A DNA stretch of 64,000 bases from Mugil cephalus (lineage: Eukaryota > Chordata > Actinopteri > Mugiliformes > Mugilidae). The translations under genes were made by a program, and so were the position numbers. The notes below the pieces were generated by a model. The model was not told the origin of the DNA. It did not search any database and saw only the letters and a list, made by a program, of their open reading frames with translations. Shown one piece after another: positions 15,701 to 27,411 of this stretch. The DNA lies in assembly GCF_022458985.1 (NCBI RefSeq), contig NC_061779.1, positions 21,745,001 to 21,809,000 of the forward strand. The letters are read 5' to 3'. Each line of letters begins with the position of its first letter. Positions within the stretch are counted from its first letter, which is position 1.

Positions 15701-18700
15701 CTTTGTGTCAGAATCACTTTATAAATTTCATTCTGCCCTAATCAGTCTTATTCAATGTGAGGTCCACAAAGCTCCAAGCATCACAAGAAATATATGAAAA
15801 TGATTCACTTACACAAAGCAGCACTACAAATGACTTCCCATACTTATGTGATCCAAGTGCACTCAGGAGTTTTCCATTACTCTGCCGTGGAGCGGGAGGC
15901 TGCTGCGGTATACGATATATTTCATCTGTTTTGGTCCTACGACAGCAGCAAACAGAGGCCTTGCTGTCTGAGACGACGTGGCCACTGCAGAGCTCAGAGC
16001 TCGATTTGCCACGACTATGCCCTGACTTAAAAGGGCACATGCAAAAGCATCGGTGTGACTGTGCGCTACGAAAAAGGGTCTGCTTTCCTCTCAGTCAAGC
16101 ATCAAATCACACACATTTCAAAACCTATCTTCCTGAAAGACTGTCAAATTAAAACCTGACTTATTTATTTTTAGACAGGAGAAGTGAACTGATTCTGGTT
16201 TCATAGTTTTGCAAATGTGTCCCAAAATTAATTAAAAAATAAACTTTAAGAGACCGCTGACATAAGTCAGCCAACGCACTTGAGGCCCAGACCTGAGGAT
16301 GGGTAGCCATCCATTCATCCATGTGAAACTGGAATGATAGATGACAGACTCGGTCCATGACTCCAGAAATATGAACATTTCAGTACATTTCAGTATTATA
16401 TATTCTTTTGAGTTACTGAGCAGGGTGTAGAAGCCATGCTAGTGGATCTGTAGAGCAGTACTTATCAGCACAGCAATGGTTTTAGATACCTACATGCAAA
16501 GAGGCTCACAATGATATTGCTAATGATGTTTACTATGCCCATAATCTTAGTTCACGTATGCATAAAATATGCTAATTAAGTTTAAGGACAAAAAGGGGGG
16601 AAAGGGTGAATGCGAATTCTGTTGGACCCGGGTGAAAAGCTACAGGAGCATTGAACTCATCATGTGAATGCACCATCTAAAACCCACAATGTACCTCATG
16701 GTGGCACTAACACCTACGGGATCAATAAAATCATTAGGATTCATCCTCTTGAAATTCAGCAGGTACTTTAATGGAAAGGGATAACAAGCGTGGAGAGAAA
16801 CTTCCCAATCAAAGGTCTTAATTTGTTTTACAGCTCACGTCAGTGAAACACCCCGGTCAGGCTCACTAATTAATAAAGTGACAGGTATTCATGTGGCTTG
16901 TTTGAAGACAAACAAGCCGTTAGAAGATTTAATTAAAATTGGACCTGGAAACATTCATTACATTTGGTGAAGTTGCAGCCGAACGCTGAACCTGTCAAAT
17001 TGGAATTATAACACCCGTGGTGCCGTTATCAGTGGTGTCATATATAGTTGGGTGGCTTTACAAACTGAGGGAAAAGATGGTCAGACAAATGTCTCTTTGA
17101 GCGTTAAAAACCCTAAATGTCTTCGTCCCTGCTGTATTTGATCTGTTGAAGCACGTCTAGAAAGATTCAGTGACTCATTAAATGAAAAGTTGAAACGAAT
17201 GCACCACGAGACAAAATACTCCAAAGCAGCCCCACAGCAGCCGTTCAGGTACTTCACCGGCTATCTGCTGGACTGGGATGTATTTTTCCAAACATTTCTG
17301 AGGATTATCTAAGACATAAAACCTCATCTCGGGCACCCTCTGACCGGGTTTTATACTTGTGCGCTCACGCCCAAAGGCCGCACAGTTATTCTACACCAAC
17401 GCTGCCTCTCTGGTTTCTCTGAATTTTGTCCCGTCCTGCCGAACAACAGCTGAATTTACAAACAGCTCTGAATTATTTAACCTGCTGTGGCACAGCTGAG
17501 TACACTGGCGGTCGGGTTACCTAGCTCCAGAGCCAAGAGATCAGCAGGGCTCTCCAGTTTAGAAAGTCTCCATGGAAGTAGGCCAGAAGATGATGAGGAG
17601 GATGATGGTGATGGCAGCTTCAGGCGTCAATTCATTTGCCAATGGCAGATTGAAATAGCACAAGAAGGGGAAGATATGAAAAAGTATTTGCATGAATCAG
17701 CAGCGGAGTGAAAGATTGAAGGGTTGCAGCTTGCATTTATAAGCAGCTGGTTGGGCTGTTTTACATAAGCCGCTCAGCAGAGACCGCTCTTGTTTTTCCA
17801 CGGTTACCGATGTAAAATTTGACTCCTCAAATGATCCACAACTGTGTCTCAGAACAGCCTTCACCTCGTAAAACTCGACGAAACTACCAATATTTTTAGT
17901 TACCACCCAGTGGAATCATACGGGGTCTCTCTTGAAGGAAATTACTTCTGAACAGCAGAACGTCTGCTTTTCACTTTGGAGGTTTGCAGTCTAATTAACT
18001 AGAGTAGCTCCTATGGCCATTGATTCAGAAAGCCTGATTACTGATACACATTCTACTAGGGTAACACCACTACGGAGGAAATATAGATCCTGGTGTCGCT
18101 ACAAAGCACATGTACAGTTTATGAAAAGGTGAAGGCTAGTGCTAACCAAGCCTGTTAACTGTTTGTACTTTTTCTCTGGTCTATTCAAGGTATCTAAAGG
18201 AAATAGTCCCTATGTTTTTTGGTTTTTGGTATTTATTTAGAAGGCATGACTTCTAAATTTCACATGTTGCATATGTCCATGTGTTGCAGGTAGTTCAACT
18301 GATGTTATCTTTCTCAAATGTGAGCATTTTCTGCTTTTCTCCCTTTCAGAAGATTCTATAAAAAAGAGATGTTTCAAACGTGGTCTTTCAACTCTTTTTG
18401 ACATTTTACTGACCAAAAGGCAGCTGACGGGCAGGTAAACAGAAACATTTCATCATTTCATCCATGCACTATAATGTTTGATATGGTATTCCTTCACGGT
18501 GAAACGCAGGCGTCAGGCTAAGCCCCTTGTCATTACATAGAAGCAGTTGGGCCGAATACCAGTTTGTCAAAGTGGCAAAACATCTCAGAATTTGTTAAAA
18601 GAAATAACGATCCAGTTGCATTAATTATAACCTGTCCTGGAATGGAAGCAGCTGAACTCCCTCAGGTATGAGTTGAACAGGTCTTATGGTTACCCTACCG

Positions 18701-21700
18701 CAGCGGTTGAGACTGGAAGCTGCCGCTGCCGCCTCCACCTCCTTCCTCCAAATGGGCTCGTTCCTCATGGTCTCCACCGCCGCCGCCGCCGCCACCTCCT
18801 CCTCCACCTCCTCCACCTGTGCCTCCTGATCGGAGGTGCCGCAGCTCATCGGGCTGGAGGGCGTTGTACCAGGTCTGCTGCCCGCCGTCAGGGGTCAACA
18901 CGGGGCTCTTGTCCTCCTCCTGGCCTTGCACCTGGCTCTGCACCGTCTTCACGATGTTCACGGCGTTCACCGGCAGCTGCAGCAGCCTCTGCATGGTGGT
19001 CATGGCGGGGACGTTGTAAACTTCAGCCTCAACCTGTAGAACCGTGGCCAGATGGAGTGGAGGGACAGTGGGCAGGCTGCAGGTCTCTTGAGCGATTCTT
19101 TCAGTCCAAACACTCTTGGTGCTCCTCAGTTTTCATATAACAAAGAGCGGCATCAGCTTCACTATTGTGTTTACTCCGTGCTTCCAAGGTTAAGTTTATC
19201 CAGGGTGGACATTTCTTGGCACGGCAGTCGTCCGTATAAATACCTCCAGCGTGGAAAGGCTGGTGTACTTTGCTGTAATCCAAATCCAGAGGAGCTCCCG
19301 AGCACTGTAGCTTTTCCTCCTCCTCCCTCTCTTGCTGCTGAGCCTGTGCGCATCCAGTGAAGCAGCAGACATCAGCTGCTCAGTAAATGGATGCTCGGCA
19401 GAGAGGGGCGTGGACTTTTATTTGCCGCGACGCCTCTCCTCTCGAGGCCCCTCCCCGGCAGCTCATGTGGTTCCTGTTGCTGCACCAGGCCTCTCGGCGC
19501 GTACACAATATGTGCATATATTTATATCCCCCGACAATGACACAGCCTCTCCCCGCTTTTGCCACGTTAGCGCTCCCTCCCCTTCACGCTTGTCATCTCT
19601 GCTCCGGCTCTTCACGTCGCCGGCTCCGAATCTCACCTCCCCGGCTCCCGTTAACCGCCCCTCCATCGCGGCTTTCATCCTCTGCTTTCACCTGGACTCA
19701 CTGCCAGCAAACAGACGCTCTCAAGCACTCCTCCTTCCTATTGCTCATTATGTTTAAAAATCACCCTGTCCTATTCATTTTTTAATAGCCTGCACGGTGC
19801 CTCGTTTCTTTTTTCTCGTCTTACATGACTCAGCTTTCTTGGCAGTGTCGTGATGAGGACATTTCTCTGCCTCTATCTCTCCCACTCATTTCTCTTCGGG
19901 CCGAACCAAAATAACTGCCTCGAAGCACAATACACATATGCTCAGCCTGTGATCACTAGCAGTCAGGATTTGTTGACATTTGCCAAAGACTAATACGATG
20001 TTTAACCTGTGATGTCACCAGGAGACGGGCTCTATGGCTGTCGCATTTGCCCTGAAAAACCTGCATTGCAAGTGTGGGATAAAAAAAAAAAAAAAAACTG
20101 AGAAGAAACTCATTTTGATGCTCTAAGAAACTGCGGTCTTTGATCTCTTGGTTCCTAGTTTGGAGTCATCTGACAGCAAAGAAAAAAAAAAAAGCTCTGC
20201 ACATCTCTTATCATTCTGAGTGCTGCTGCCAACTCTCACTTAGATGCTCTCATTTTCTTTTAGAGGACGTTGTGCCTGATTTTGGCTGCAGTGCAGTGAC
20301 ATCACATCCTCTAAATGAAGGAGAAGTACAGGAACGGGGGATCTCAAAAAGACTGCGTCCTGAATTTTGATCATTCGTACTGATCCCCTGCTAAGACACG
20401 AACTACGTCAGGCTACATCAGAAGGTTAAGTGTACCACCACCACCAGCAGACAGTTTGGCTGGCAAGGAAACAACTAGCCTTGCTTTGCTCAAAGTGAAT
20501 GAATTTAATCAGAAACAGGAACAACAGCAACGTGACATTTTTGGGATATCCGGTTGTCTTTCGTTCTTTACCGTCCACTTTAATAGGAACACCCTGTGCG
20601 ATCTATAGTGGCCCAATTCTGCTATAAATTCTGCTTTTACAAAGCTCATTCGTGTTCACGTTCTGTCAGAAGGGTCATCATTGTACTTCATGTTTGGTGA
20701 TAAGTGAGTGTTACACTGTGGGCTTTGTAATAATTAAACAAACAAAATGCAACATGTTAATTAGGTGCTGCTGGAATGTAGATTTTTGGACAGATCTGGG
20801 CTTCCTGCTTTCCCCTGTTTCCAGCTTAGATTCTCATCCAACTAAATTTTTATCAACATTTCAGGGAGACCTGTAAACACACACGTAAAACTGAATTAAT
20901 CTGACGAGATAAAATATGACACTGTCTCTAGGATCAGATTTGTTTGTCCGACACATCCTACATTTACTTCATTGGATTGAGATCTGGGAACTTTGGAGAC
21001 CAAGTCAACACCTTCATCCCATGGTTGTGCTCCTCAAACTATTTTTGCTTTGAGGCAGGGATCACTAGCCTACTGGAAGAGGCCACTGCCGTCAAGGAAA
21101 ACTGTTTCCATGATCTGCAACTATGCTTAAAGGAACATCCACACATCGTCCAAAGCCTCACACTGCCTCTGCTGGCTGGTCTTCTTCCTATAGCGCATCC
21201 TGTTGCCACATGTTTTCTAGGTAAACAACACACAGACCAGGAAAACCCCACAAGAGCTGCAGGGGTCTAAACCATTTTAGCACTTGCCCATTCCTCCACC
21301 GTCAAACCAAACGTTGAGGACAAAATGTCCACTTACTGTGCTGTATAACTCACCTACTGACAGGGGTCATGGTAACCAGACAATCAGTGTTATTCACTTC
21401 CACTGTGACTGGATGTTATGGCTGATCCGTGTACAACAAGCTTTTAAAATGCAACTACTGCACACCAAACCGCTTTTTCGCTTCTCACAAAAATCAGCGT
21501 TCAGTCAGGGACACATTTCTATAAGTTGTTGATAGATATATCAAATTTCTAAACTACCCACATGGTTTCATTTCTGTATATATTCAAATGATGCAGCTGC
21601 ACCTGCTGCAGATTCAACAGTGGCATGCTGGATACACAATGATGGATCAATAATCTCATGATGTCACATATATGTTAAAATAGAGGACATTTTACATGGC

Positions 21701-24700
21701 TGTTGATACTCCACTACCTCCACTACCTGCCACAATCCAACACACCTGGCCAACAAATGGCCACTGGCGTGATCAACACACTAACACTAACAACATGTCA
21801 GTGCAACGGTGTGTAGCTTTTAAAAGAGGAGGGCATCTAATTGTTGCTCAAGGTAAAACTGCAGCGAGGGATTTGCACGGTTTGAAAACTGAAGCAACTT
21901 TTCACATCTAACGTGTTTCCAAGGAGACAGCAGTGAAATCCATGTCAACGCGTTCATGTTTACAGACAAGCTGGTTAATCCACCTCCCCTGAGCAGACAT
22001 CGACTTCTGCAAACACAGACCCGCATGTCAACAACATCCAGCCCACACAGGAAACAATTAATCAAAGGCAGAACTGAACCACAAGTTGCTTTAAACGAAC
22101 GACTAATGTTTGCCAACAGGCCTCCAGTCAAAAACCTCCTCCTCCAGATCCAAGTGTCACGGTATGAAATTCAGCCATCTATGAACACTTAGCTCCCCCT
22201 GCTGGTTGATAATGGTGAAGCAGAAAACATTTATTAATGAGGCCTGTTTAAATAGCTGGTGATGTTGGTGTTTGACCCACATATTGAAGCTACATGTAAC
22301 TCAGTGCAAGCACGTTTCCAAATGGAGATGTGTGAATAGGGAAGTGTACATTTAAACAGTCAAGGTGATAGAATGCTTGAAATGCTTGAATACAACTGTT
22401 TCAGAATATACACCCATCAGGCATAACATTATGACCACTAACAGGAGAGGTAAATAACATCGACCATCTTGTGACAATATAATGTTCTGCTGGGAGACGT
22501 TTAGACCTGGCACCCATGTGGATGTTACTTAGACATGTAGCACCCTCCTAGACCAGACCAGATGCACTGGAACATCCTGTTACCAGACACCGCAGGACAC
22601 CCTCAGGAGGCCCGTGTCCATTCTCTGATGAGACAACTGTTTTGGAGGCACAATGGAGACCTATTTTCAGACTTATCATATCTAAAGTTAAAAATTAAAA
22701 TAAAACTGTGAACAAAGGCTTCACCCTGTTAGATCTGTTTTGGCGTTTAGAGCAGCAGCTGTGCAGCTGGATCATTATTATTGATACATGTGATTTAGTG
22801 ACTTCACAAAATGCTCTGCATAGCGCTCCCAGCGGGTGATACTTTCACATACTGGGGGGAAAACGCCGGTGCAAATGATGAAATAGCTTCATACGAACTT
22901 CACCCATTTAACCATTCCCATCCACATCTAATTGCGTCTCGATGTCTTTATTTTTGGCTAAGGTACAGTAATTGGTGTTAAAAACAAAGCGGGACAAAAT
23001 GCCTTATTTCATCTCCATAAAACTGACAAGAAACGGCAGCACTGAAAAGAATGAAAATATTAGATCTCATAAAACTAATGCAGGAAACACTGAATACAGA
23101 CACATATGGTGAGCCAGAGAGAAGCTTCTTTGCACCTCCACCTGTGATTTTTCCTACTGTTGCAAGTCAAAAGTAGCCTCCATCTGCTAATGTTTTTTTC
23201 AGCTTGCCTTCTTCCCCACACTGGTGTACAAGATAAATTCTGGATAAATTGACACATCAAGTCAAAATGACTTGTTTGTGAAAAAGATCTATGCTACAAC
23301 ATGCATTAGGGTAAACTGATGAATAATGTCTCATCTCTTCCATTAAAGTAGTGTTTAACATGAGTCTTGGTTAACTTTAAGTCCTTTAAACGTCTTCCAT
23401 GACTCTCTTCTCACAGCGTAGCCCCATTCAAACCAGATGACCTCACCACAGTCCTCCTAACTTCCCTAAATAAACACTGGGCGTCTCATTTTCAATTTCC
23501 ACCTTAAAACTGCCTACAACTGTGAGGTCAAAATGAACAACCTTTGCTCTATGAATCTGAGACAACGGCGACATATTGAAACACAACCTCTCTGTCCACA
23601 TCGCAAGAGCAGAAACCATACCAGAACCAGACAGTAGAAAAGCAATGCAACAGCAACAAAGCACAACGTCAGTGCATTCACTTTAGGCCTTGTGGTACCA
23701 GGCGGCCTCTTCATTAAATGTGCAACGCACTGCAACCTTCTAGGAGCTTCTGCAGGTTACTTTTTAATAACAGATACAGCATTGTCTCAGTGCAAGAATC
23801 AAAGATATCATCCAGCTTTTATGAACCACATACTCCATATCCTTCACAGTGGGAATATCACATCAACACACACTCCTAGATTTCGCTTGTTCATCATAAA
23901 TCAAGAAATGAGTCAGTGGTTCACTGTCTTCTCTTGGTTCATGTCGTTTGAGCTTTTCCAGATATTGGATCATTCCAGAGGGTTTTGAATGGTTTTTACA
24001 ATGACATTTTAAAACACGGACAATTAAAGGTCGAGGTTTTGACAATTTGACCTTCTGAAGAACTAGACGAGAAACAAGGGAAGAGTGGGATGAGACATGT
24101 AATACAGATGTGATACCTGGATTTGAAGTCTCGTTGCAACCATCGGATTGTGGCAAACTGCAATAATACTCTAACATGACAATGTTATGTTTGTAATGTA
24201 TCTTACATTATGGTAAACAGGGTTAGGAATCTGATGTCTGCTCTTAACAAGCAAGAAATATACTCTGGCTGTGGAAACTTCCAGGACTAAATTGTTAGTG
24301 GAAAGGTCAAAATATCAAAACAGACTGACACCTCTGAAAGAACAGGGAGATACATGTAAAGGCTCCTAAGGCATATGGGTTAATTTAAAATTAATGTAAT
24401 TGGACACACTTAAGTTTAGCTGACAACTCTCAGTTATTATAGCAGCAACTTTGGAGCTGGATCCTTATCACTTACATGTGGTGTAGCCACTTCATATAAT
24501 TCCCTGCATAACACTTGTATGTATACCAAATCATTCACCTTTATTACACCTTTAAACACTTTTATTACACAGGACAGTGCAGAATAAGAAACAGGAAGAG
24601 AGGAGGTGTGCTGTGCTAGCTTGATGCAAACTCTAAATCTAATTATATGCTGTTGCGAACACTTTCAGACGGTGTTTGCAGATTCAGTCATCTAATGCGT

Positions 24701-25950
24701 CAAAGGTATATTACTCTGTGATAAACTGAACATTGTTGGATTAAGAATGCGAGGTTTCAGCATCTGTTGTACATTATTATAGTCTTAAAGACCAAATAAT
24801 ATGTTTATGCATAAACTATTTAAAAGATGAATCAGTATTACGATGAAATTGTTAGTTGGAAGCCTTTTTATATTCTTCTTATTATTATCATTATCATTAT
24901 CATTATTACTTTTATTATTGTTATCTGATTACACTCACTTGCCAGTTCATTAGGTACACCAGTGAAAACTAGTTGAAACAGCATCAGAAACGATGGTGAT
25001 TCAACTGTACGATCATTATGGAGGCTATAGTTTGTGGTGCAATTAAACTGGACAGATTCAAACATTATTTAGCTTAGCCCACTGACTAACACAGGTCAAG
25101 ATAACAGGAACTACAAAGGTACTAGGTGCTACAAACCTCCAAAATGAAAACACAGTTGAGCCGACAGCTCTCTCTGTGGTATGAAACAAATACTGAATAC
25201 CATAACCTTCATGAAGCTGATATTTAGTGCAGGGCTGCTCTGTTAAAATGCATTCGTTTTCACTAGTGCACCTAAAGGACTGGCAAGTGAGTGTATATTT
25301 AATGCGGTGTTTATCTGACTAATATGACAGACAGTGAAGAGGCAGAGGCGTCAGTGAACGAGGCCATGGCTGCTGCTCAAGTCAGGCTCGGGTCAGTGTG
25401 AGTGGAGCTGCTGCCTGCCGCTGTCCAGCAGGGGTGGTGCTGAAACCTGGAGCTGAGGCCCGACACCCCCTCTGACGGGCCTCTCATGTCCCACCTCATA
25501 GACATGGCGGTATAAACACTGCAAACTCGTTGCTTTACACAGAGGATGGACGTAAAGTATATTATAAGGGAACCACAGCACCGCCATTGCTGCAGCGACC
25601 AAATCACGGCCGGAGATTCACGACCAGAAAACCGACCAAATCACGGCCCCGGTGACAAACAAAGTTCGGTGTGCTGTGTGTTTCTACCATCAAAACACAC
25701 GTCCTGTGCTCCTAAACAGACGTTAAACTGCATCCTCACCGCACCTCCCCCCCGCCATTAGCTGTCCCACTAAACCCCACCACAATACCACACGCAAAAA
25801 ACGGCGTCAAGCGGCACCGAGGCAGGTGGCTCCGTACCTTTTGTAGTCGGAGGAAAAAATCCCTCCGCTGGCCGGATCGTGACCATATTCAGGCTCCCCG
25901 ACGCTGGACGAGCCCCCCTTCTCGTCGTTGAAAGCAGAGCTGGCGGACAT
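3723..25950 (-). CDS. ap3b2: AP-3 complex subunit beta-2 (5' part, 17 coding exons)
   Basis: Large beta subunit of the neuronal form of the AP-3 adaptor, which sorts cargo from endosomes to synaptic vesicles and lysosome-related organelles. Coding exons, in transcript order: 25838-25950 (ATG at 25950), 13667-13742, 13113-13187, 12667-12762, 11774-11934, 11343-11409, 10829-11011, 9929-10126, 8329-8426, 6522-6576, 6330-6401, 6171-6233, 5926-6058, 5634-5743, 5209-5385, 4605-4791, 3723-3841. All boundaries are GT-AG and all phases agree, giving about 661 residues of the roughly 1080 usual for the family. These cover the alpha-helical adaptin trunk and an acidic linker ([14 protein letters not shown]) in exon 8. 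The start [20 protein letters not shown] and the segment ARTQFLNPN match AP3B2 rather than the ubiquitous AP3B1. Hinge and ear exons lie outside the window. Intron 1 is 12 kb and holds another gene candidate. Confidence 0.96.
3945..4084. repeat. Truncated copy of a TA-flanked MITE family
   Basis: About 135 bases resemble the right half of the complete element at 24930-25295. They share the run around cagttgaatcagcagctctc, the block containing gctgagttccataa, and an end near ttttcactagtgta. The outer terminal inverted repeat is missing. It lies in an ap3b2 intron. Identity was judged by eye. Confidence 0.6.
4862..5110. repeat. Degenerate GT-rich minisatellite-like tract
   Basis: The stretch repeats variations of 'ggtggttgctatggtg' and 'gtaggtagtt' without strict periodicity. 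It lies in the ap3b2 intron between exons 15 and 16. It looks like a decayed simple or minisatellite repeat and has no coding signal. Confidence 0.55.
12423..12465. repeat. Perfect short inverted repeat (17-bp stem, 9-nt loop)
   Basis: aactttcaatccatttg at 12423-12439 is followed by a 9-base spacer and then the exact reverse complement at 12449-12465. It lies in the ap3b2 intron between coding exons 4 and 5. A perfect hairpin of this size could be a recent palindromic insertion or the remnant of a small inverted-repeat element. It is too short for a typical microRNA precursor. Confidence 0.8.
14515..14670. repeat. Interspersed repeat rich in gctaa/catgctaa units
   Basis: The stretch contains repeated gctaatg, gctaacatgct and gttaaccatgttaacc motifs and ends in gttagcatgctagcat. 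I recall this kind of low-complexity interspersed sequence as common in fish genomes. It lies in ap3b2 intron 1 with no coding content. Confidence 0.5.
18695..19003 (-). CDS. Unrecognised glycine-rich protein, nested in ap3b2 intron 1
   Basis: An open frame of 102 codons starts at ATG 19003 in a strong Kozak context (ccccgccATGa) and ends at TAG 18695-18697. The N-terminal part ([15 protein letters not shown], then [16 protein letters not shown]) looks like ordinary folded protein. Residues about 60-95 are a polyglycine tract from (ccg)n/(cct)n-type codons, followed by a short acidic stretch and a second glycine run. The reading may instead splice: acag|gtggag just before the glycine tract, or ctgcg|gtaggg at its end, are usable donors, so this could be only the first coding exon. 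A minus-strand TATA box lies 520 bases upstream, within GC-rich sequence, and the leader carries a 60-residue upstream ORF (19101-19283). It is on the same strand as ap3b2 and lies inside its first intron. I do not recognise the family. Confidence 0.45.
   Translation of the reverse strand: MTTMQRLLQLPVNAVNIVKTVQSQVQGQEEDKSPVLTPDGGQQTWYNALQPDELRHLRSGGTGGGGGGGGGGGGGGGDHEERAHLEEGGGGGSGSFQSQPLR
19519..19526 (-). promoter_or_regulatory. TATA box of the nested minus-strand gene candidate
   Basis: The minus strand reads TATAAATA here, inside a locally GC-rich region (19300-19750). Transcription would begin near 19490, leaving a leader of about 490 bases before the ATG at 19003. The distances are plausible, but no transcript evidence is available. 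Confidence 0.4.
20572..20740. repeat. DNA-transposon fragment ('aggaacaccctgtgc' type)
   Basis: The start 'taataggaacaccctgtgcg' followed by an 'attctgctataaattctgc'-like block resembles the end of a fish DNA element I know from memory. No partner end could be assigned. The boundaries are approximate. Confidence 0.45.
20935..21433. mobile_element. Tc1/mariner-like transposon relic, internally deleted
   Basis: The sequence follows the reverse-strand transposase region of a common fish Tc1-like element: 'ttggattgagatctggg', 'gctcctcaaactatttttgc', 'gaagaggccactgccgtcaa', then, after an apparent internal deletion near 21240, 'ccccacaagagctgcagg' and 'aatcagtgttattcacttcc'. The right edge, ending gctgatccgtgta at 21433, is a decayed form of the terminal repeat seen at 57340-57363. 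Frames are broken, so no transposase could be made. It lies in ap3b2 intron 1. Confidence 0.75.
22412..22672. mobile_element. Tc1-like relic with one terminal repeat
   Basis: It begins with the terminal sequence 'catcaggcataacattatga' and continues 'catcttgtgacaatataatg', 'ttctgctgggagacg', 'cctagaccagaccag', 'caggacaccctcaggagg' and 'tggaggcacaatggagacct'. These blocks occur in the same order in the copy at 56859-57363. The opposite terminal repeat is missing. It lies in ap3b2 intron 1. Confidence 0.7.
24930..25295. mobile_element. Complete TA-flanked MITE (about 365 bp)
   Basis: The left end TACACTCACTTGCCAGTTC and the right end, reading ggactggcaagtgagtgTA, are inverted copies. Similarity extends about 35 bases inward (aggtacaccagtgaaaac against gttttcactagtgcacct). 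TA lies at both borders, as expected for a Tc1/mariner-type target duplication. There is no ORF, so the element is non-autonomous. Partial copies are at 3945-4084 and 36455-36640. Confidence 0.85.
25417..25444. promoter_or_regulatory. Possible RE1/NRSE (REST site) with expanded spacing
   Basis: gccgctgtcc (25417-25426) and ggtgctgaa (25436-25444) match the two half sites of the REST element in reverse orientation, one mismatch in the first. The 9-base spacer is about 7 longer than in the canonical 21-bp site. Expanded-spacing RE1 sites are a known class. It lies about 400 bases inside intron 1 of ap3b2, a neuron-restricted gene in mammals, which makes REST repression plausible but unproven. 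Confidence 0.45.
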
Positions 25951-26110
25951 TGCCGTAGCTGTCTGTGTCTTTTCGCCCTCGCAGAGCAGCGATGGAGATT
26001 TCGTGCAGAAGGCAGCAGGATACACGGCTCTTAAAGGCGCACGGACACAGCCGATATCTCCGGGGGGATGAGATGATGCTGCGGTCACGTGATTTTCCCC
26101 GGAAGTGTTT
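25951..26110 (-). promoter_or_regulatory. ap3b2: ap3b2 5' leader and promoter region
   Basis: GC-rich, CpG-containing sequence surrounds exon 1 (about 25600-26110) and gives way abruptly to AT-rich sequence upstream. No TATA box was seen at a sensible distance. This fits a CpG-type promoter for ap3b2. The transcription start is not determinable from sequence. Confidence 0.5.
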
Positions 26111-26289
26111 TGACACATGGATCCCCTCCCTCAAGGTTCCTCCACCATATTTCCAGTGTTATTTCTACCCAGTTAGCTGTGAGAAATACTAAACACTGTA
26201 TTGAAGTAGCTACAATTTCTGCTATTGCATCCCTCTGCCTAAGTACAAGTAATAGGCAAACACTGTCCATTTGCTTAATTTATTAGATT

Positions 26290-27330
26290 ACTAATATTTT
26301 GATGAACACAAGGAAATATTTTATACATCCACAATATCCTATGTAACAAACAATACAGCAGTCTGTTTTCTTGAGAAATGGCCTGTTGCTTTTCATATTA
26401 TGTTTCCCAATAAAATCAACGTCCCAAATAATATATGACACAAAAAAATACGGATTTTCATTGGCGCATCATAAATCCGGAACAGTGTGCTACACACAGC
26501 GCAGTAGTGGTGATTTTGGTTTGGACATTCTGGTGAGGCCATGCAGGAAAATTATTATGGATTCCAGAAATAACACAATCCATACTCTCACAATAAAAAC
26601 CAAATAGTGAGGAAAAAATTGCAGCTCAATAATACCATCACACAAACTGACATCTCCCACACCCGTAGTACATTACATAAATTCTATTATATTTAAACAA
26701 TACATAATATATATAAATTATTCCATTTAGATCAAAAATAAAATAAAAATAAACTCATTGAGTGGCTTTTTGATGGAGCTAAACAGCTCCTGGTTGAATT
26801 ACCAAGTTTTGTCTTTTTCTTCCAAATCGCACACTAATGAATGAATGATATGTGAATCAGCAACTGTATGTTACGTTACATACGTTAGACGAGCCAGCAA
26901 GAAGTGTGCAGTGCCCGCACTTGTTTCAAATCAGCCAACGAGGAGTGCTTTGAGGCCCTCGGCAGTGGTCTATATTTTAGTTTAATTTTACAAATCACAA
27001 TAAATTACGCACCATTTATTTTTATTATAACAAGTACTGTAAGTTTTATTGAAATAATAACCCAGTGTATGGGTTATTTTTAATCCCTGAATATGGTTAC
27101 TCATTGGGCAGGGCCAAATGAGCAATCCAGGATTCTCTTCTTCTTCTTCTCTCATCATATTATTGTTTCTTCATTCTTAAAGGAAAATATGATAAAATTA
27201 ACTTTCTTAAGAATTATTCATAACATTTCTTTTAGTAAATCGAATTGTTTTTACCATTATTAATGGTGTTAACGGTACAGTTTCCCTTGTGACCTCCTTT
27301 TCATCTTTTGTTTCTATTTCTTTCACAGCC
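26290..27330. other. AT-rich spacer between ap3b2 and the tRNA genes
   Basis: The sequence is AT-rich with short homopolymer and ttctt runs. The open frames are short, have no splice context, and match nothing I recognise. No gene is supported here. Confidence 0.6.
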
Positions 27331-27339
27331 CACGCATCA

Positions 27340-27411
27340 GCCGTGATCGTATAGTGGTTAGTACTCTGCGTTGTGGTCGCAGCAACCCCGGTTCGAATCC
27401 GGGTCACAGCA
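27340..27411 (+). tRNA. tRNA-His (GTG), copy 1, with an acceptor-stem mismatch
   Basis: A 72-nt cloverleaf with intragenic A box (tagtggttagtact region) and B box (ggttcgaatcc), anticodon GTG at 27373-27375 in the loop ttgtggt between ctgcg and cgcag. The acceptor stem pairs gccgtga with tcacagc. Position 3 (C) faces A at position 70, a mismatch absent from copy 2. Loop position 38 is T rather than C. A T-run at about 27463 may end transcription. It may be functional or beginning to decay. Confidence 0.9.

Noticed and set aside
15757-16152. A 131-codon plus-strand open frame in ap3b2 intron 1
   Set aside because: No recognisable similarity and no splice or promoter context. The opposite strand is also open, as expected of chance frames.
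18673-19140. A 155-codon plus-strand open frame over the (ccg)n region
   Set aside because: It is antisense to the glycine-rich ORF and rich in Arg, His and Leu from GC-rich repeats. The Kozak start, TATA box and composition favour the minus strand.
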